From NCBI RefSeq assembly GCF_900258475.1, contig NZ_LT984888.1, positions 580,639 to 644,638 on the forward strand: DNA of 64,000 nucleotides, given 5' to 3'. This document shows positions 26,153-35,304 of the stretch, in pieces (the first letter of the stretch is position 1; each line of letters begins with the position of its first letter). The DNA is from Anaerococcus sp. Marseille-P3915 (GTDB lineage: Bacteria; Bacillota; Clostridia; Tissierellales; Peptoniphilaceae). The notes beneath the pieces were generated by a model, which was given only the letters and a program-made list of their open reading frames with translations, was not told the DNA's origin and searched no databases. The position numbers and the translations under genes are program-made.

Positions 26153-26180
26153 TAAGCCTCCAATTTTTGGAGGCTTTAAA
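26153..26180 (+). terminator. Terminator of the peptide ABC operon
   Basis: AAGCCTCC-AATTTTT-GGAGGCTTT hairpin on the plus strand. Confidence 0.85.
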
Positions 26181-26202
26181 AAAACCCAGCTAAAGGGCTG
26201 GG
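26177..26202 (-). terminator. Terminator of trpP
   Basis: On the minus strand CCCAGC-CCTTTA-GCTGGG is followed by TTTTTTT, just after the trpP stop. Confidence 0.85.
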
Positions 26203-26208
26203 ATATTT

Positions 26209-26721
26209 TTATTTCAACAAATTCATCCTTCTAGCTGCCTGGTATAAAAATATGCCGAGGATTGCGTTTATTGGCATGGCTACTAGGACTACTGGGTAGG
26301 ATGGGATGAAGAGATTTAGTTGTTTAGTCATGCTTAGGGCAAGGGTTAGAAACATTGTTCCTGAAACCATTGTTCCTAGGGCAAAGATTAGGATTATCTT
26401 TGGGATTGAGAAGTTTTTATTCATTGCCTTTATTAGGTAGAAGACTACTAGGCTTGTGATTATTTTTTCGATGAAGTTTGGGATTTGACCGCCTGGAAAA
26501 CCTGTTGTTAGGGCACTCATGATTCCTCCGGCGACTCCTAATAGTAGGGCTTCTTTGACATCTTCTACTATCATAAGGGAGATGAACATCATTGATAGGA
26601 GAAAGTCTGGCTTGACTCCAAAAAATATTCCTGGCACCATGAAATGAAGGACTAGTCCTAGGGCCATGAAAACTGCTGATATGGTTAGATTTCTTGTTTT
26701 GATTGTATTTTGTTTTTGCAT
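26209..26721 (-). CDS. trpP: Tryptophan transporter TrpP
   Basis: Small membrane protein of 170 residues that imports tryptophan; it resembles Bacillus TrpP and ECF S-component-like proteins. Family hallmarks are the KPDFLLSMMF segment and SALTTGFPGGQIPNFIEK. About five hydrophobic segments are seen. The call is supported independently by a T-box leader upstream whose specifier codon reads TGG (Trp) and whose antiterminator bulge reads TGGC, fitting a G discriminator. It is a single-gene unit with its own terminator. Confidence 0.92.
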   Translation of the reverse strand: MQKQNTIKTRNLTISAVFMALGLVLHFMVPGIFFGVKPDFLLSMMFISLMIVEDVKEALLLGVAGGIMSALTTGFPGGQIPNFIEKIITSLVVFYLIKAMNKNFSIPKIILIFALGTMVSGTMFLTLALSMTKQLNLFIPSYPVVLVAMPINAILGIFLYQAARRMNLLK

Positions 26722-26754
26722 TATTTTACCTTTCTTTTCTTTTAATTAGGGGAA

Positions 26755-27007
26755 TAAAAAAAGCTCACTCCTAATATATAGGAGCGAGCCTTAGCCCACG
26801 GTGCCATCCCTCTTGTCTAAAATTAGACATCTTTAGATACATACATATCCTATCCCTGTAAGGTGAGAAGCACCCGCTGGCTACTATTTTGATTCACCAT
26901 TGATCTGTTAGATCCATTCACAAAAAATCTTACCTTGCAATTCTCATCTACCATTTACTTTCTGTTGGTTTAATTATTTGCTACTATTTCTAACTACGAT
27001 TTATATT
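26755..27007 (-). promoter_or_regulatory. T-box riboswitch (tryptophan) controlling trpP
   Basis: On the minus strand the leader has the T-box core GAGGGATGGCACCGTGGGC at about 26794-26812, with tRNA acceptor-binding bulge TGGC (26803-26806). A candidate specifier TGG lies in GAATGGATC at 26914-26916, an AGATGAGA motif lies in the apical part of stem I, and the terminator GCTCGCTCCT/AGGAGTGAGC plus T run lies at 26755-26793. TGGC pairs with GCCA, matching tRNA-Trp with discriminator G. Uncharged tRNA-Trp is expected to prevent termination and switch on tryptophan uptake. Confidence 0.93.
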
Positions 27008-27013
27008 GATACT

Positions 27014-27042
27014 ATAATACACTAAATTTATAATCTTGTCAA
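27014..27042 (-). promoter_or_regulatory. Promoter of the trpP T-box leader
   Basis: TTGACA (27037-27042), 17 bases, TATTAT (27014-27019) on the minus strand, four bases beyond the stop of the purine permease gene. Confidence 0.88.
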
Positions 27043-27045
27043 GCC

Positions 27046-28350
27046 TTAGATCATATATCTGATTAAGAATATGATTGCTAGGACATACATTACCCAGCTT
27101 ACTTCCTTGTATTTGCCTGTTAGGACCTTGATTAATACGAAGGAAATCATTCCGAATGCTATACCTTCTGCTATTGAATAAGCTAGTGGCATCATGAGGA
27201 TGGTCATGAAGGCTGGGAATGATTCGGTGATATCTCCAAAGTTTATTTCTACTACTGTTGATAGCATGAATAGTCCGACTACTACTAGGGCTGCTGATGT
27301 GGCTTGGCTTGGTATTAGTGAAAATACTGGGAAGAAGAAGGCTGCGATTGCAAAGCATCCTGCACAAGCTAGGGCTGTAAGGCCTGTTCTTCCGCCTTCT
27401 GCAACACCTGCAGAGCTTTCTACGAAGGTTGTTACTGTTGATGTTCCTAATAGGGCTCCACATGTTGTTCCTACAGCGTCTGCTAGTAGGGCCTTTGATG
27501 CGTTTTCTAGGTTGCCATTTTCATCTAGCATTCTTGCCTTGGTTGCTACACCTGTGAGTGTGCCAAGGGTGTCAAATAAGTCCACAAATAAGAATGAAAA
27601 TAGGACTGAGAACATTTCTAAGCTAAAGACATTTGAGAAGTCTAGCTTAAAGGCTATTGGTGAGATTGATGGAGGGAGTGATACGAGTGATCCTTCTGGA
27701 AGACCTGTTACTCCAAGTATTAGGGATAGGATTGTTGATACCAAGATTCCCCATAAGAGGGCTCCCTTTACCTTTCTTGTTGTTAAGACTACCATCACGA
27801 TTAGGGCAAAGAAAAATACTATAGATTCTTTGCTTGAAATATTTCCTAAGGATAGGGCTGGTTCTGCCTTTTCTATAATGCCTGCATTTAATAAACCAAT
27901 TTCTGCGATAAATAGACCAATACCGACTGATACAGCCTTTTTGAGTGTAGATGGGATTGAGTTAAATATTGCCTCTCTGACACCAAATAGGGATAAAATC
28001 ATGAACAAAATACCTTCAAAAAATACAGCTGTCAGAGCAAATTGCCAAGGGTGGCCCATTTTCATAACGACTGTATAGGTGAAGAAAGCATTAAGCCCCA
28101 TACCAGCTGATAGACCGAATGGAAGATTGGCATAAAAGCCCATCAATAACATTGCGATAATGGATGCTAGGATTGTAGCTGAGAATACTGCACCGTAGTC
28201 CATACCAGATTCTGATAGGATTTGTGGGTTAACAGCTAGGATATAGGACATTGTCATAAATGTGGTTATACCTGCCATTATCTCGGTCTTGATATTAGTA
28301 TCATGTTTTTTAAGTTTAAAAGTTTTCTCGAAAAACGAAACTTTTTCCAT
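27046..28350 (-). CDS. NCS2-type purine permease (AzgA/PbuG-like)
   Basis: Membrane carrier of 434 residues for hypoxanthine, guanine or adenine. AzgA family signatures are GITTFMTMSYILAVNPQIL at the N terminus, GLSAGMGLNAFFTY, DLFDTLGTLTGV and GTSTVTTFVESSAGVAEGGRTGL. It stands alone behind a promoter (28382-28409) with no purine riboswitch in the 30 bases left for a leader. Its stop lies four bases before the trpP promoter. Confidence 0.93.
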   Translation of the reverse strand: MEKVSFFEKTFKLKKHDTNIKTEIMAGITTFMTMSYILAVNPQILSESGMDYGAVFSATILASIIAMLLMGFYANLPFGLSAGMGLNAFFTYTVVMKMGHPWQFALTAVFFEGILFMILSLFGVREAIFNSIPSTLKKAVSVGIGLFIAEIGLLNAGIIEKAEPALSLGNISSKESIVFFFALIVMVVLTTRKVKGALLWGILVSTILSLILGVTGLPEGSLVSLPPSISPIAFKLDFSNVFSLEMFSVLFSFLFVDLFDTLGTLTGVATKARMLDENGNLENASKALLADAVGTTCGALLGTSTVTTFVESSAGVAEGGRTGLTALACAGCFAIAAFFFPVFSLIPSQATSAALVVVGLFMLSTVVEINFGDITESFPAFMTILMMPLAYSIAEGIAFGMISFVLIKVLTGKYKEVSWVMYVLAIIFLIRYMI

Positions 28351-28381
28351 AATTGCCTCCTTTTATTAATGATACGAGTCC

Positions 28382-28409
28382 ATTATATTATAAATTTAGT
28401 TTTTGTCAC
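28382..28409 (-). promoter_or_regulatory. Promoter of the purine permease
   Basis: GTGACA, 16 bases, TATAAT on the minus strand, about 30 bases ahead of the start codon. Confidence 0.7.
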
Positions 28410-28503
28410 CACATTTATATAATTTTTAACCTTTATTTTTAGCTTGATAAATATTATAATAGAAGTAAGAAACTATCAATAGTTTATTAGATAAGGAAGG
28501 TAT

Positions 28504-29751
28504 ATGACAAGTAAAAATATCATACAATTAATAGTAATAATTATAGGAGTGATGATGAGTGCTTTTTTCTCATCAAGTGAGACGGCCCTGACATCTCTCA
28601 ATGTATTTAAAATCAGACAATTAGAAGAAAATGGGGTGAAAAATTCTTCCCTGGTTAGAAAGCTTTCAGAGAATATTGGCAAGGTCCTAACAACTATTCT
28701 TATCGGCAATAATATCGTAAATATAGGGACAACCACCATTGCCACCCTATTTTTTACAGATATCTTGGGTCCATCAGGGGCTTTGGTTTCAACAGTTGTC
28801 CTTACAATTGCAATCCTAATTTTTGGCGAGGTTTCTCCTAAAAATATAGCCGCAGCTAATAGCGAAAAGGTAGCCCTAAAGGTTGCAAAGCCAATAAGCT
28901 TTTTAAATATTATCCTAAAGCCACTTTCTTTTATCTTGCAGGCTATAACTGGGGTCATTACTAAGTCCTTTATTGATGATAATCAGCAAAGTGGAGATCA
29001 GGTGACAGAAGAAGACCTTAAGACAATTGTGGATGTATCTGAAGAGCAAGGGGTAATCAACCTTGAGGAAAGTGAGATTATCAATAATGTCTTTGCTTTT
29101 GGAGATAGCGATGTAGAAGATATAATGACAGCCAGGACTAATATGGAGGCCATTTGTGTCGATATAGAACAAGATGAACTTAAGGAATTTTTAAGAAATT
29201 CTATCCATTCTAGGATTCCTGTTTATGGCAAGTCTATCGATAACATCCTAGGAATTCTCCATATGAAGGACATAGTTGCCTTTATTGCAGAAGATAAGGA
29301 ACTTGATATAGAAAAGATGATAAGGCCTGCCTTTTATGTTTATGATAATATGCACACCTTTGACCTCTTTAAGGCTATGCGTGGAGAAAATGTTTCTCTT
29401 GCCATTGTCACAGACGAATATGGGGGCACAAGTGGTATTGTCACAATCGAAGACATTGTAGAAGAGCTTGTAGGCGAGATTGAAGATGAGTATGACACAT
29501 CCCACGATAAAATTTATAAGATAAGTGACAAGGAATATTTGGTCAATCCATCAATTCACATAAATGACTTCAATGATTATTTTGATACAGACCTAATTCA
29601 GATTAAAAACGACTCTATAGGCGGTTTTGTAATTGACACCCTAGAAAAAATTCCAAAAGAGGGCGATGAAATCGAAATTGAGGGTATAAAGATAACAGTA
29701 ATCAAAGTAGATAGATACAAGATAGAAATGCTAAAGGTAGAGTTTTCTTAA
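28504..29751 (+). CDS. CNNM/CorC (HlyC/CorC) family membrane protein
   Basis: Hemolysin-family protein of 415 residues, thought to move or sense Mg2+ or related divalent cations. Layout: a DUF21 membrane domain (residues 1-190, starting with a membrane helix and FFSSSETALTSL), a CBS pair (about 205-325, with VEDIMTARTNM and IVTDEYGGTSGIVTIEDIVEE) and a C-terminal CorC_HlyC domain beginning near YLVNPSIHI. It lies ten bases upstream of the pyrophosphatase gene and probably shares its transcript. Confidence 0.92.
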   Translation: MTSKNIIQLIVIIIGVMMSAFFSSSETALTSLNVFKIRQLEENGVKNSSLVRKLSENIGKVLTTILIGNNIVNIGTTTIATLFFTDILGPSGALVSTVVLTIAILIFGEVSPKNIAAANSEKVALKVAKPISFLNIILKPLSFILQAITGVITKSFIDDNQQSGDQVTEEDLKTIVDVSEEQGVINLEESEIINNVFAFGDSDVEDIMTARTNMEAICVDIEQDELKEFLRNSIHSRIPVYGKSIDNILGILHMKDIVAFIAEDKELDIEKMIRPAFYVYDNMHTFDLFKAMRGENVSLAIVTDEYGGTSGIVTIEDIVEELVGEIEDEYDTSHDKIYKISDKEYLVNPSIHINDFNDYFDTDLIQIKNDSIGGFVIDTLEKIPKEGDEIEIEGIKITVIKVDRYKIEMLKVEFS

Positions 29752-29761
29752 GGAGGAGACA

Positions 29762-31408
29762 GTGAGAGAAACAGTTTATATCACAGGCCACAAGAAGCCA
29801 GATACAGACTCAATTATGTCAGCCATAGCCTATGCTGACCTTAAAAATAGGCTAGGAGAATATGATGCAATTCCTATAAGACTTGGCAAACTAAGCCAAG
29901 AAAGCCGTTTTGTACTTGAATATTTTGGGGTAAGGCCACCAGAAATCAAGGAAACAATGAAGCTTACTGTAGGAGACCTAAACATAGATAAGGGCAATAT
30001 AATCGACCCATCTATTCCAATTAGAAAAGCTTGGGATACCTTCCAACATGGAGCTACCAATTCCCTAACAGTTGTAGACTCTAAGGGAGAAATCGTGGGT
30101 ATAGCATCCCTATCAAATATTACAAAATCTTACATGGATATATGGGATGATAAGATCCTCGGCAGGTCAAGTACTCCAATTGATAATATCATAGATGTCT
30201 TAGCTGGTAATATCATAAACCTACCAAAAGAGCCTAGGGAGCTTTCAGGAAAGATGGCAGTGTTTGCCATGAGTGGGGATGAAAAGGACCTAGAGGGTGT
30301 AGTCCTTGAAAATGACATAATCATATCAGGAAATAGGTATGCCTATTACAAATATCTTCTAAATCAAAAGATATCACTTTTAATCCTAACCAACGGGGCA
30401 AGGCTTGATGATGAGGCCCTAGAAGTGGCAAAAGAAAACAAGGTTACAGTTATATCTACAGAATATAACTCCTTCATGGCTTCAAGACTGCTTCCACTTA
30501 CAATTCCTGTAAGCCATGTAATGACCACAGACAATCTAATTTATTTTAAAACCGACGATACCCTAGATACAGTTAGGGAAGTCATGGCCAAGTCTAGATT
30601 TAGGTCATATCCGGTAGTAGACCCAACTAATCAAGTAGTAGGCTCAATTTCTAGGTATCATTTGATTTCTTCGGATAAGAAAAAGCTAATCCTAGTAGAC
30701 CACAACGAACGCAACCAATCAATAGATGATATAGACGAAGCAGAAATTATAGAAATAATCGACCACCACAGGGTAGCAAACATCCTTACAACAGGCCCAG
30801 TCTTCTTTAGGGCAGAGCCAGTTGGATCAACTGCTACAATCATTTCAGAAATGTATTTAGAAAGTGGTATCAGACCATCTAAGCAAATTGCAGGTATACT
30901 TTGCGCTGCTATAATCTCAGATACCCTTCTTTTCAGGTCACCAACTACAACAGATATTGACAGGAGAATCCTAGATAGGATGAGCAAGATTGCAGACATC
31001 AACCCAGAAGAATTTGCAGATAGGATGTTTAGGGCAGGCACATCTTTGAAGGGTAAATCAGCCAAAGACCTAATCGAAGGAGATATCAAGACCTTTACAA
31101 TCGGCTCTTCAACAATAAGAGTAGGCCAAGTAATGACCATGAATCCAGAAGAGCTAGTACCAATTATGGATGAGCTAAAAGAGCTAATGGCAGCTAAAAT
31201 TAAGCAAAGGGGAGAAGATACCTTCGTCCTAGTCCTAACAGATATCTTTAACCAAAGAAGTGAGCTTTTAGTAGTAGGTGAATTCTATGATGCTATCCAA
31301 GAAGAATTTGGAGAAGTCACCAAAAATGGCACAATAAACGCAGAGGGAGTTCTCTCACGTAAGAAACAAGTAATACCAAAACTAACAGCAGCAATAGTCA
31401 AGAAATAA
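29762..31408 (+). CDS. ppaC: Manganese-dependent inorganic pyrophosphatase with CBS and DRTGG domains
   Basis: Cytoplasmic family II pyrophosphatase that hydrolyses pyrophosphate and is controlled by adenine nucleotides. The 548-residue protein is split by a regulatory insert: DHH part (GHKKPDTDSI near residue 9), CBS domain, DRTGG-like region, second CBS, then the rest of DHH (IDHHRVAN) and the DHHA2 domain. Plain family II enzymes are about 310 residues; the inserted form matches clostridial CBS-pyrophosphatases. The start is GTG 29762 behind AAGGAGGAGA. Confidence 0.93.
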   Translation: MRETVYITGHKKPDTDSIMSAIAYADLKNRLGEYDAIPIRLGKLSQESRFVLEYFGVRPPEIKETMKLTVGDLNIDKGNIIDPSIPIRKAWDTFQHGATNSLTVVDSKGEIVGIASLSNITKSYMDIWDDKILGRSSTPIDNIIDVLAGNIINLPKEPRELSGKMAVFAMSGDEKDLEGVVLENDIIISGNRYAYYKYLLNQKISLLILTNGARLDDEALEVAKENKVTVISTEYNSFMASRLLPLTIPVSHVMTTDNLIYFKTDDTLDTVREVMAKSRFRSYPVVDPTNQVVGSISRYHLISSDKKKLILVDHNERNQSIDDIDEAEIIEIIDHHRVANILTTGPVFFRAEPVGSTATIISEMYLESGIRPSKQIAGILCAAIISDTLLFRSPTTTDIDRRILDRMSKIADINPEEFADRMFRAGTSLKGKSAKDLIEGDIKTFTIGSSTIRVGQVMTMNPEELVPIMDELKELMAAKIKQRGEDTFVLVLTDIFNQRSELLVVGEFYDAIQEEFGEVTKNGTINAEGVLSRKKQVIPKLTAAIVKK

Positions 31409-31452
31409 CAAAAGTCTCTAGCCTAGCTAGAGATTTTTACTTAGGAGATAGG

Positions 31453-31968
31453 ATGGAAATATTAGATTTATACGATAGGTACAGGAAAAAAACAGGCAAG
31501 ACCTACATAAGGGGTGATGTCATGCCCCTTAATACATACAGGCTCATTGTCCATGTCCTAATCTTTGATAGGGACGGGAGATTGCTCATCCAACAAAGAA
31601 AGGCAGAAAAGTCCATGGGAGGCCTGTGGGATATAACTTGCGGTGGGGCTTGTCAAAGTGGTGAAAACACTGATCAGGCAGCAAGCCGTGAGCTTTACGA
31701 AGAGCTAGGCATAGCTTTCAATTTTAGGGGCTCAAGACCAATCCTTACAGCCAATTTTAAGTATGGCTTTGATGATTTTTACATGATTCACAAAAATATA
31801 AGACTAGAAGATTTAAGGCTGCAAGAAGAAGAGGTAAGTGATGCAAGGTGGGCATCCTATGATGAGGTAACCCGCCTGATGAAGAGAGGGAAATTTGTAA
31901 AATACAAGAAATCCTTCATAGATTTGCTCTTTGACCTAGAAAAGGATAAGAGATTTATGGAAATATAA
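31453..31968 (+). CDS. Nudix hydrolase
   Basis: Hydrolase of nucleoside diphosphate derivatives, 171 residues. The Nudix box GGACQSGENTDQAASRELYE continues as ELGI and fits G-x5-E-x7-RE-x2-EE-x-G. The N terminus (LDLYDRYRKKTGKTYIRGD, then YRLIVHVLIFD) resembles YfcD/YqjB-like Nudix proteins related to isopentenyl diphosphate isomerase. The substrate is unknown. It follows the pyrophosphatase after a weak hairpin and ends at a converging terminator. Confidence 0.88.
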   Translation: MEILDLYDRYRKKTGKTYIRGDVMPLNTYRLIVHVLIFDRDGRLLIQQRKAEKSMGGLWDITCGGACQSGENTDQAASRELYEELGIAFNFRGSRPILTANFKYGFDDFYMIHKNIRLEDLRLQEEEVSDARWASYDEVTRLMKRGKFVKYKKSFIDLLFDLEKDKRFMEI

Positions 31969-31992
31969 AAAGGCCCGGAAAAAAGGGCCTTG
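31968..31992. terminator. Bidirectional terminator between the Nudix and DUF1858 genes
   Basis: AAGGCCC-GGAAAAAA-GGGCCTT stem between convergent genes. Confidence 0.75.
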
Positions 31993-31995
31993 TAT

Positions 31996-32214
31996 CTATA
32001 GGGAATTAAGTTGATCAAGCATGTAGTCAGGGTCCATACCATGAACCATGCAAGCTTCTTCAAGAGATTCATATAAAGATGTTGGACATGCTATGCAGCC
32101 CATACCGCTCATCATAAGAACGTTGATAGCTTCTGGCTTTGCTTGAATTATATCACCTATAATCATATCACGAGTGATAGTTACTTTGTTTGTTTCTTTT
32201 GTATTTTCGGTCAT
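31996..32214 (-). CDS. DUF1858 domain protein
   Basis: Protein of 72 residues of the DUF1858 (ScdA N-terminal-like) family. It contains the typical MIIGDIIQAKPEA segment and a paired cysteine motif MGCIACPTS, which may bind metal or take part in redox chemistry. Members are common in anaerobes as stand-alone proteins or fused to hybrid-cluster and ScdA proteins. No partner gene is evident here; the neighbour upstream is divergent. Confidence 0.85.
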   Translation of the reverse strand: MTENTKETNKVTITRDMIIGDIIQAKPEAINVLMMSGMGCIACPTSLYESLEEACMVHGMDPDYMLDQLNSL

Positions 32215-32294
32215 AAATATTCCCCCTTTTATAGGAATATTTTACTACTTAAAATATAATAATCAAAGTAAATCACTAGGATATAGGAGAAAAT

Positions 32295-32627
32295 ATGGAA
32301 AAGTATGAATTATTAGAAAAAAAGAAAGAAGAATTAAGAATATTACAAGAAAAAATCAATGAGGGCCCACAAAATAGCTTTCTAAAGACCTTCCTAGGAC
32401 CCTTGGGCCTAGCCTTTCTTGGCCTTAGTCTTGCGATTTTTTTTAAAATGACAGATGTGCAAAAAATTGGCATATTTATAATAATATTTATAATTAGCCT
32501 TAGTATTTATACCTTAAGGACTCAGAAGAAAAATGAAAGGGAAAAGAAAAGGCAAATAGCAGAAAGACTTGCCCTCCAAAAGGAGATAGTAAGCTTAAGT
32601 AGGGAGATAAAAAATGAGAATAATTAA
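32295..32627 (+). CDS. Unknown protein with coiled coil and two membrane helices
   Basis: I do not recognise this 110-residue protein. Residues 1-28 are a charged coiled coil (EKYELLEKKKEELRILQEKI), two hydrophobic segments follow at about 32-50 and 56-72, and the rest is again charged and helical. It has a ribosome site (AGGAGA) and overlaps the PAQR gene by 14 bases, so the two are probably co-translated and may work together in the membrane. Confidence 0.7.
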   Translation: MEKYELLEKKKEELRILQEKINEGPQNSFLKTFLGPLGLAFLGLSLAIFFKMTDVQKIGIFIIIFIISLSIYTLRTQKKNEREKKRQIAERLALQKEIVSLSREIKNENN

Positions 32628-33264
32628 ATATAGTAAGTCTGAAGAAGCCCTAAATATAGCTACCCATGCTCTCGGTTTCATCCTTAGTCTGATATTTTTT
32701 ATACCAGTAGTTGTAGGAGCCTACCATGGCAAGGACTTGCTAGGATTTTTGGCCTGGCTAATTTATTTTATAGCCATAGCCATCATGTTTTTGGCATCGA
32801 GCCTCTACCATTCCATGACCAATCCCACAGCCAGGACCATCTTTAGGGCCATAGATCACGGGGTAATATACCTGACAATAGCAGGGTCTTATACGCCGAT
32901 AATCTTAATTGGCCTCAGGTCAAGCCTATCCATAGTCATCTTTGTCCTTATATGGATCTTGGCTATTTCAGGCATAACCATGAACATCATAGCCTTTGCT
33001 ACAGGCAAGGAAGATAGGATAGGAAAGGCCTCGATGATAATCTACATGGCCATGGGCTGGATATCCCTCCTACTTATCTATCAAATTTATAAATACATCG
33101 GCATGTCCTATATCATGTTTTTGCTAGTCGGCGGTCTATTTTACACCCTAGGAGCCATTTTCTATTCCATAAAGAAAATCCCCTACAACCACGCTATCTG
33201 GCATATTTTTATCCTTGTAGCAGCCTTTGTCATGTTTTATGGCAACTATAAATTTTTGGGATAA
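32614..33264 (+). CDS. PAQR/hemolysin III family membrane protein
   Basis: Integral membrane protein of 216 residues with seven hydrophobic segments. Family residues include the early EALNIATHALGF, the ASSLYHS motif, the RAIDHGVIYLTIAGSYTP segment and the final HAIWHIFILVAAF. The histidines form a putative zinc site related to ceramidase-like PAQR proteins. The bacterial function is not settled; membrane lipid homeostasis is one proposal. It overlaps the upstream coiled-coil gene. Confidence 0.92.
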   Translation: MRIIKYSKSEEALNIATHALGFILSLIFFIPVVVGAYHGKDLLGFLAWLIYFIAIAIMFLASSLYHSMTNPTARTIFRAIDHGVIYLTIAGSYTPIILIGLRSSLSIVIFVLIWILAISGITMNIIAFATGKEDRIGKASMIIYMAMGWISLLLIYQIYKYIGMSYIMFLLVGGLFYTLGAIFYSIKKIPYNHAIWHIFILVAAFVMFYGNYKFLG

Positions 33265-33352
33265 TTGCAAGAAAATAGAAAGTAAGTATAATATTAGCAG
33301 TCGAGTAAGAAGACTGCTAATTTTATTTGGAAAATGATTAGGAGGATTAGCA

Positions 33353-35200
33353 ATGAGACAAGAATTTAAGGCAGAAGCCAAAAAAGTCATGGATTTAATG
33401 ATCCATTCAATTTATACAAACAAGGAAATATTTTTAAGAGAGCTAATATCAAATGGGTCAGATGCCCTAGATAAGCTTTATTTTGAAGACCTAAAGTCTG
33501 ATTCAACCACAGAAAAAGATGACTACTATATAGAAATCATCCCAAATAAGGAAAAGAGAACCCTTACAATCAGGGACACAGGTATTGGCATGAATGAAGA
33601 GGACCTAACAAATAACCTAGGAACAATTGCCAAATCAGGTACAGAAGCCTTCAGAAATTCTGTAGAAAATTCAGACGCCAAAGACCTTATAGGACAATTT
33701 GGTGTAGGTTTTTATTCAGCCTTCATGGTTGCAGAAAAAATCGAAGTCCTATCCAAAAAACACGGCCAAGATAAGGCCTACCTTTGGACAAGTGAAAATG
33801 CCGATGGTTTTGAAATAAAAGAAGCAAAGAAAGATGAGCCAGGCACAGACATCACACTCTTCTTAAGAGAAAATACCGAAGATGAAAACTACGACATCTA
33901 CCTAGACCAAAATACAATTAGGGGACTCGTTCGTAAATATTCAAACTACATCAGATATCCAATCAAGATGCTAGTAACCAAGACCAAAATCAAGGAAGGA
34001 TCTCCAGAAGATAAGCCAGAATATGAAGATTATAAGGCCTATGACATCCTAAATTCAGATAAACCAATCTGGAAAAAGTATAAAAAAGACCTAAGTGATG
34101 ATGATTACATCAATTTTTACCAGGAAAGTCACTACGGCTTTGATAAGCCACTAAGCTGGCTTCACTTCTCAGTTGAAGGTCTAGTAGAATTTAGGGCCCT
34201 ACTCTATATACCAGAAAAGGCTCCATTCGATTATTATTCCAAAGATAGGAAAACAGGACTAGAGCTTTACTCTCACGGTGTAAAAATCATGGATTCTTGC
34301 GATGAAATCCTAGATGATGCCTATTCCTTTGTAAAGGGAGTTGTAGAGTCAGATGATTTGACCTTAAATATTTCAAGAGAAACCCTCCAACAAAATAGGC
34401 AGCTAAGGGTAATTTCTAAGCAAATCAATAAGAAAATTAATGCTCATCTCAAGGAAATGATGGAGAAAAATAGGGAGGACTACGAGAAATTCTACAAGGA
34501 ATTTGGCAACTCAATCAAGGTTGCAATCTACGAATCCTTTGGGGCAAATAAGGAAGAACTCCAAGACCTCTTACTCTTTTACTCTAGAAAAGAAGATAAG
34601 CTAATAAGTCTAAGAGAATATAAGGAAAAAGCTGCTTCAACTGCAGAATTTATCTACTATGGAACAGGAGAGTCAATTGATAAAATCAAAGCTTCCCCAG
34701 CTTTAAAACTAGTAGATGAAGATGTTGATGTCCTCCTATTAGATGATAGACTAGATGAATTTTTAATCAAAATGCTAGAAGAATACGATGGTCTTAAATT
34801 TAAGTCCATATCAGCAGAAGATGAAAAAAATGAAGAAGACAAGGAAGATAGCGAGCTAATAAACTTCATCAAGGAAGCCATGCCTGAAGATGTGGTAGAT
34901 GTAAATATCTCAGATAAGCTAGAAGATATACCAGCCATCATCAAGCAAAGAGGAGAAGTCTCAATAGAGATGGAAAAGGCCCTCAAAGACCAACCAAACG
35001 CCTTTGGCATCAAGGCAGAAAAAGTCCTAGAAATCTCAAACAAAACCAAGGCCTACGACCTCTTAGAAAAAGCCTACAAGGATGATAAAGACCAGGCAAA
35101 AATGATAGCAAGGCTCCTCTTAGACCAAGCAAGACTCATAGAAGGTCTAGAAATCGAAGACCCAGTGGCATATGCTAAAAACATTTGGAAACTAATTTAA
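33353..35200 (+). CDS. htpG: Molecular chaperone HtpG (Hsp90)
   Basis: Cytoplasmic ATP-dependent chaperone of 615 residues, close to usual length. GHKL ATPase motifs are LRELISNGSDALDKL, IRDTGIGMNEEDL, LGTIAKSGT and GQFGVGFYSAFMV. A middle domain and a C-terminal dimer domain follow. The start at 33353 has AGGAGG upstream. Its last 35 codons and its terminator are present a second time at 36981-37117 plus 38599-38616, on the far side of the AbiE cassette, which marks this 3' end as a recombination point. Confidence 0.96.
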   Translation: MRQEFKAEAKKVMDLMIHSIYTNKEIFLRELISNGSDALDKLYFEDLKSDSTTEKDDYYIEIIPNKEKRTLTIRDTGIGMNEEDLTNNLGTIAKSGTEAFRNSVENSDAKDLIGQFGVGFYSAFMVAEKIEVLSKKHGQDKAYLWTSENADGFEIKEAKKDEPGTDITLFLRENTEDENYDIYLDQNTIRGLVRKYSNYIRYPIKMLVTKTKIKEGSPEDKPEYEDYKAYDILNSDKPIWKKYKKDLSDDDYINFYQESHYGFDKPLSWLHFSVEGLVEFRALLYIPEKAPFDYYSKDRKTGLELYSHGVKIMDSCDEILDDAYSFVKGVVESDDLTLNISRETLQQNRQLRVISKQINKKINAHLKEMMEKNREDYEKFYKEFGNSIKVAIYESFGANKEELQDLLLFYSRKEDKLISLREYKEKAASTAEFIYYGTGESIDKIKASPALKLVDEDVDVLLLDDRLDEFLIKMLEEYDGLKFKSISAEDEKNEEDKEDSELINFIKEAMPEDVVDVNISDKLEDIPAIIKQRGEVSIEMEKALKDQPNAFGIKAEKVLEISNKTKAYDLLEKAYKDDKDQAKMIARLLLDQARLIEGLEIEDPVAYAKNIWKLI

Positions 35201-35245
35201 TAAAAAATTACAAAGGAAAGTGCGGAAAATCTGTGCTTTCCTTTT
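35094..35245 (+). repeat. Direct repeat, copy 1: htpG 3' end and terminator
   Basis: Left copy of a direct repeat bracketing abiEi-abiEii. It covers the last htpG codons, the stop and the terminator stem GGAAAGTGCGG...CTGTGCTTTCC. The right copy, about 90 percent identical by eye, is at 36981-37117 and continues after the IS at 38599. Confidence 0.88.
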
Positions 35246-35247
35246 AT
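35208..35247 (+). terminator. Terminator of htpG
   Basis: GGAAAG...CTTTCC hairpin ending in TTTTATATTT. Confidence 0.75.
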
Positions 35248-35304
35248 ATTTATACAAGAAATAAAAAAATATATAAGATTTTGATCTAGCAAAGTTTATT
35301 GTGA

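Noticed and set aside
27194-28078. 294-residue open frame on the plus strand
   Set aside because: It is the complement of the AzgA-type permease and has no ribosome site or family features; a shadow frame.
28351-28381. Purine riboswitch upstream of the AzgA-type permease
   Set aside because: The promoter leaves only about 30 bases of leader, too short for a purine aptamer.
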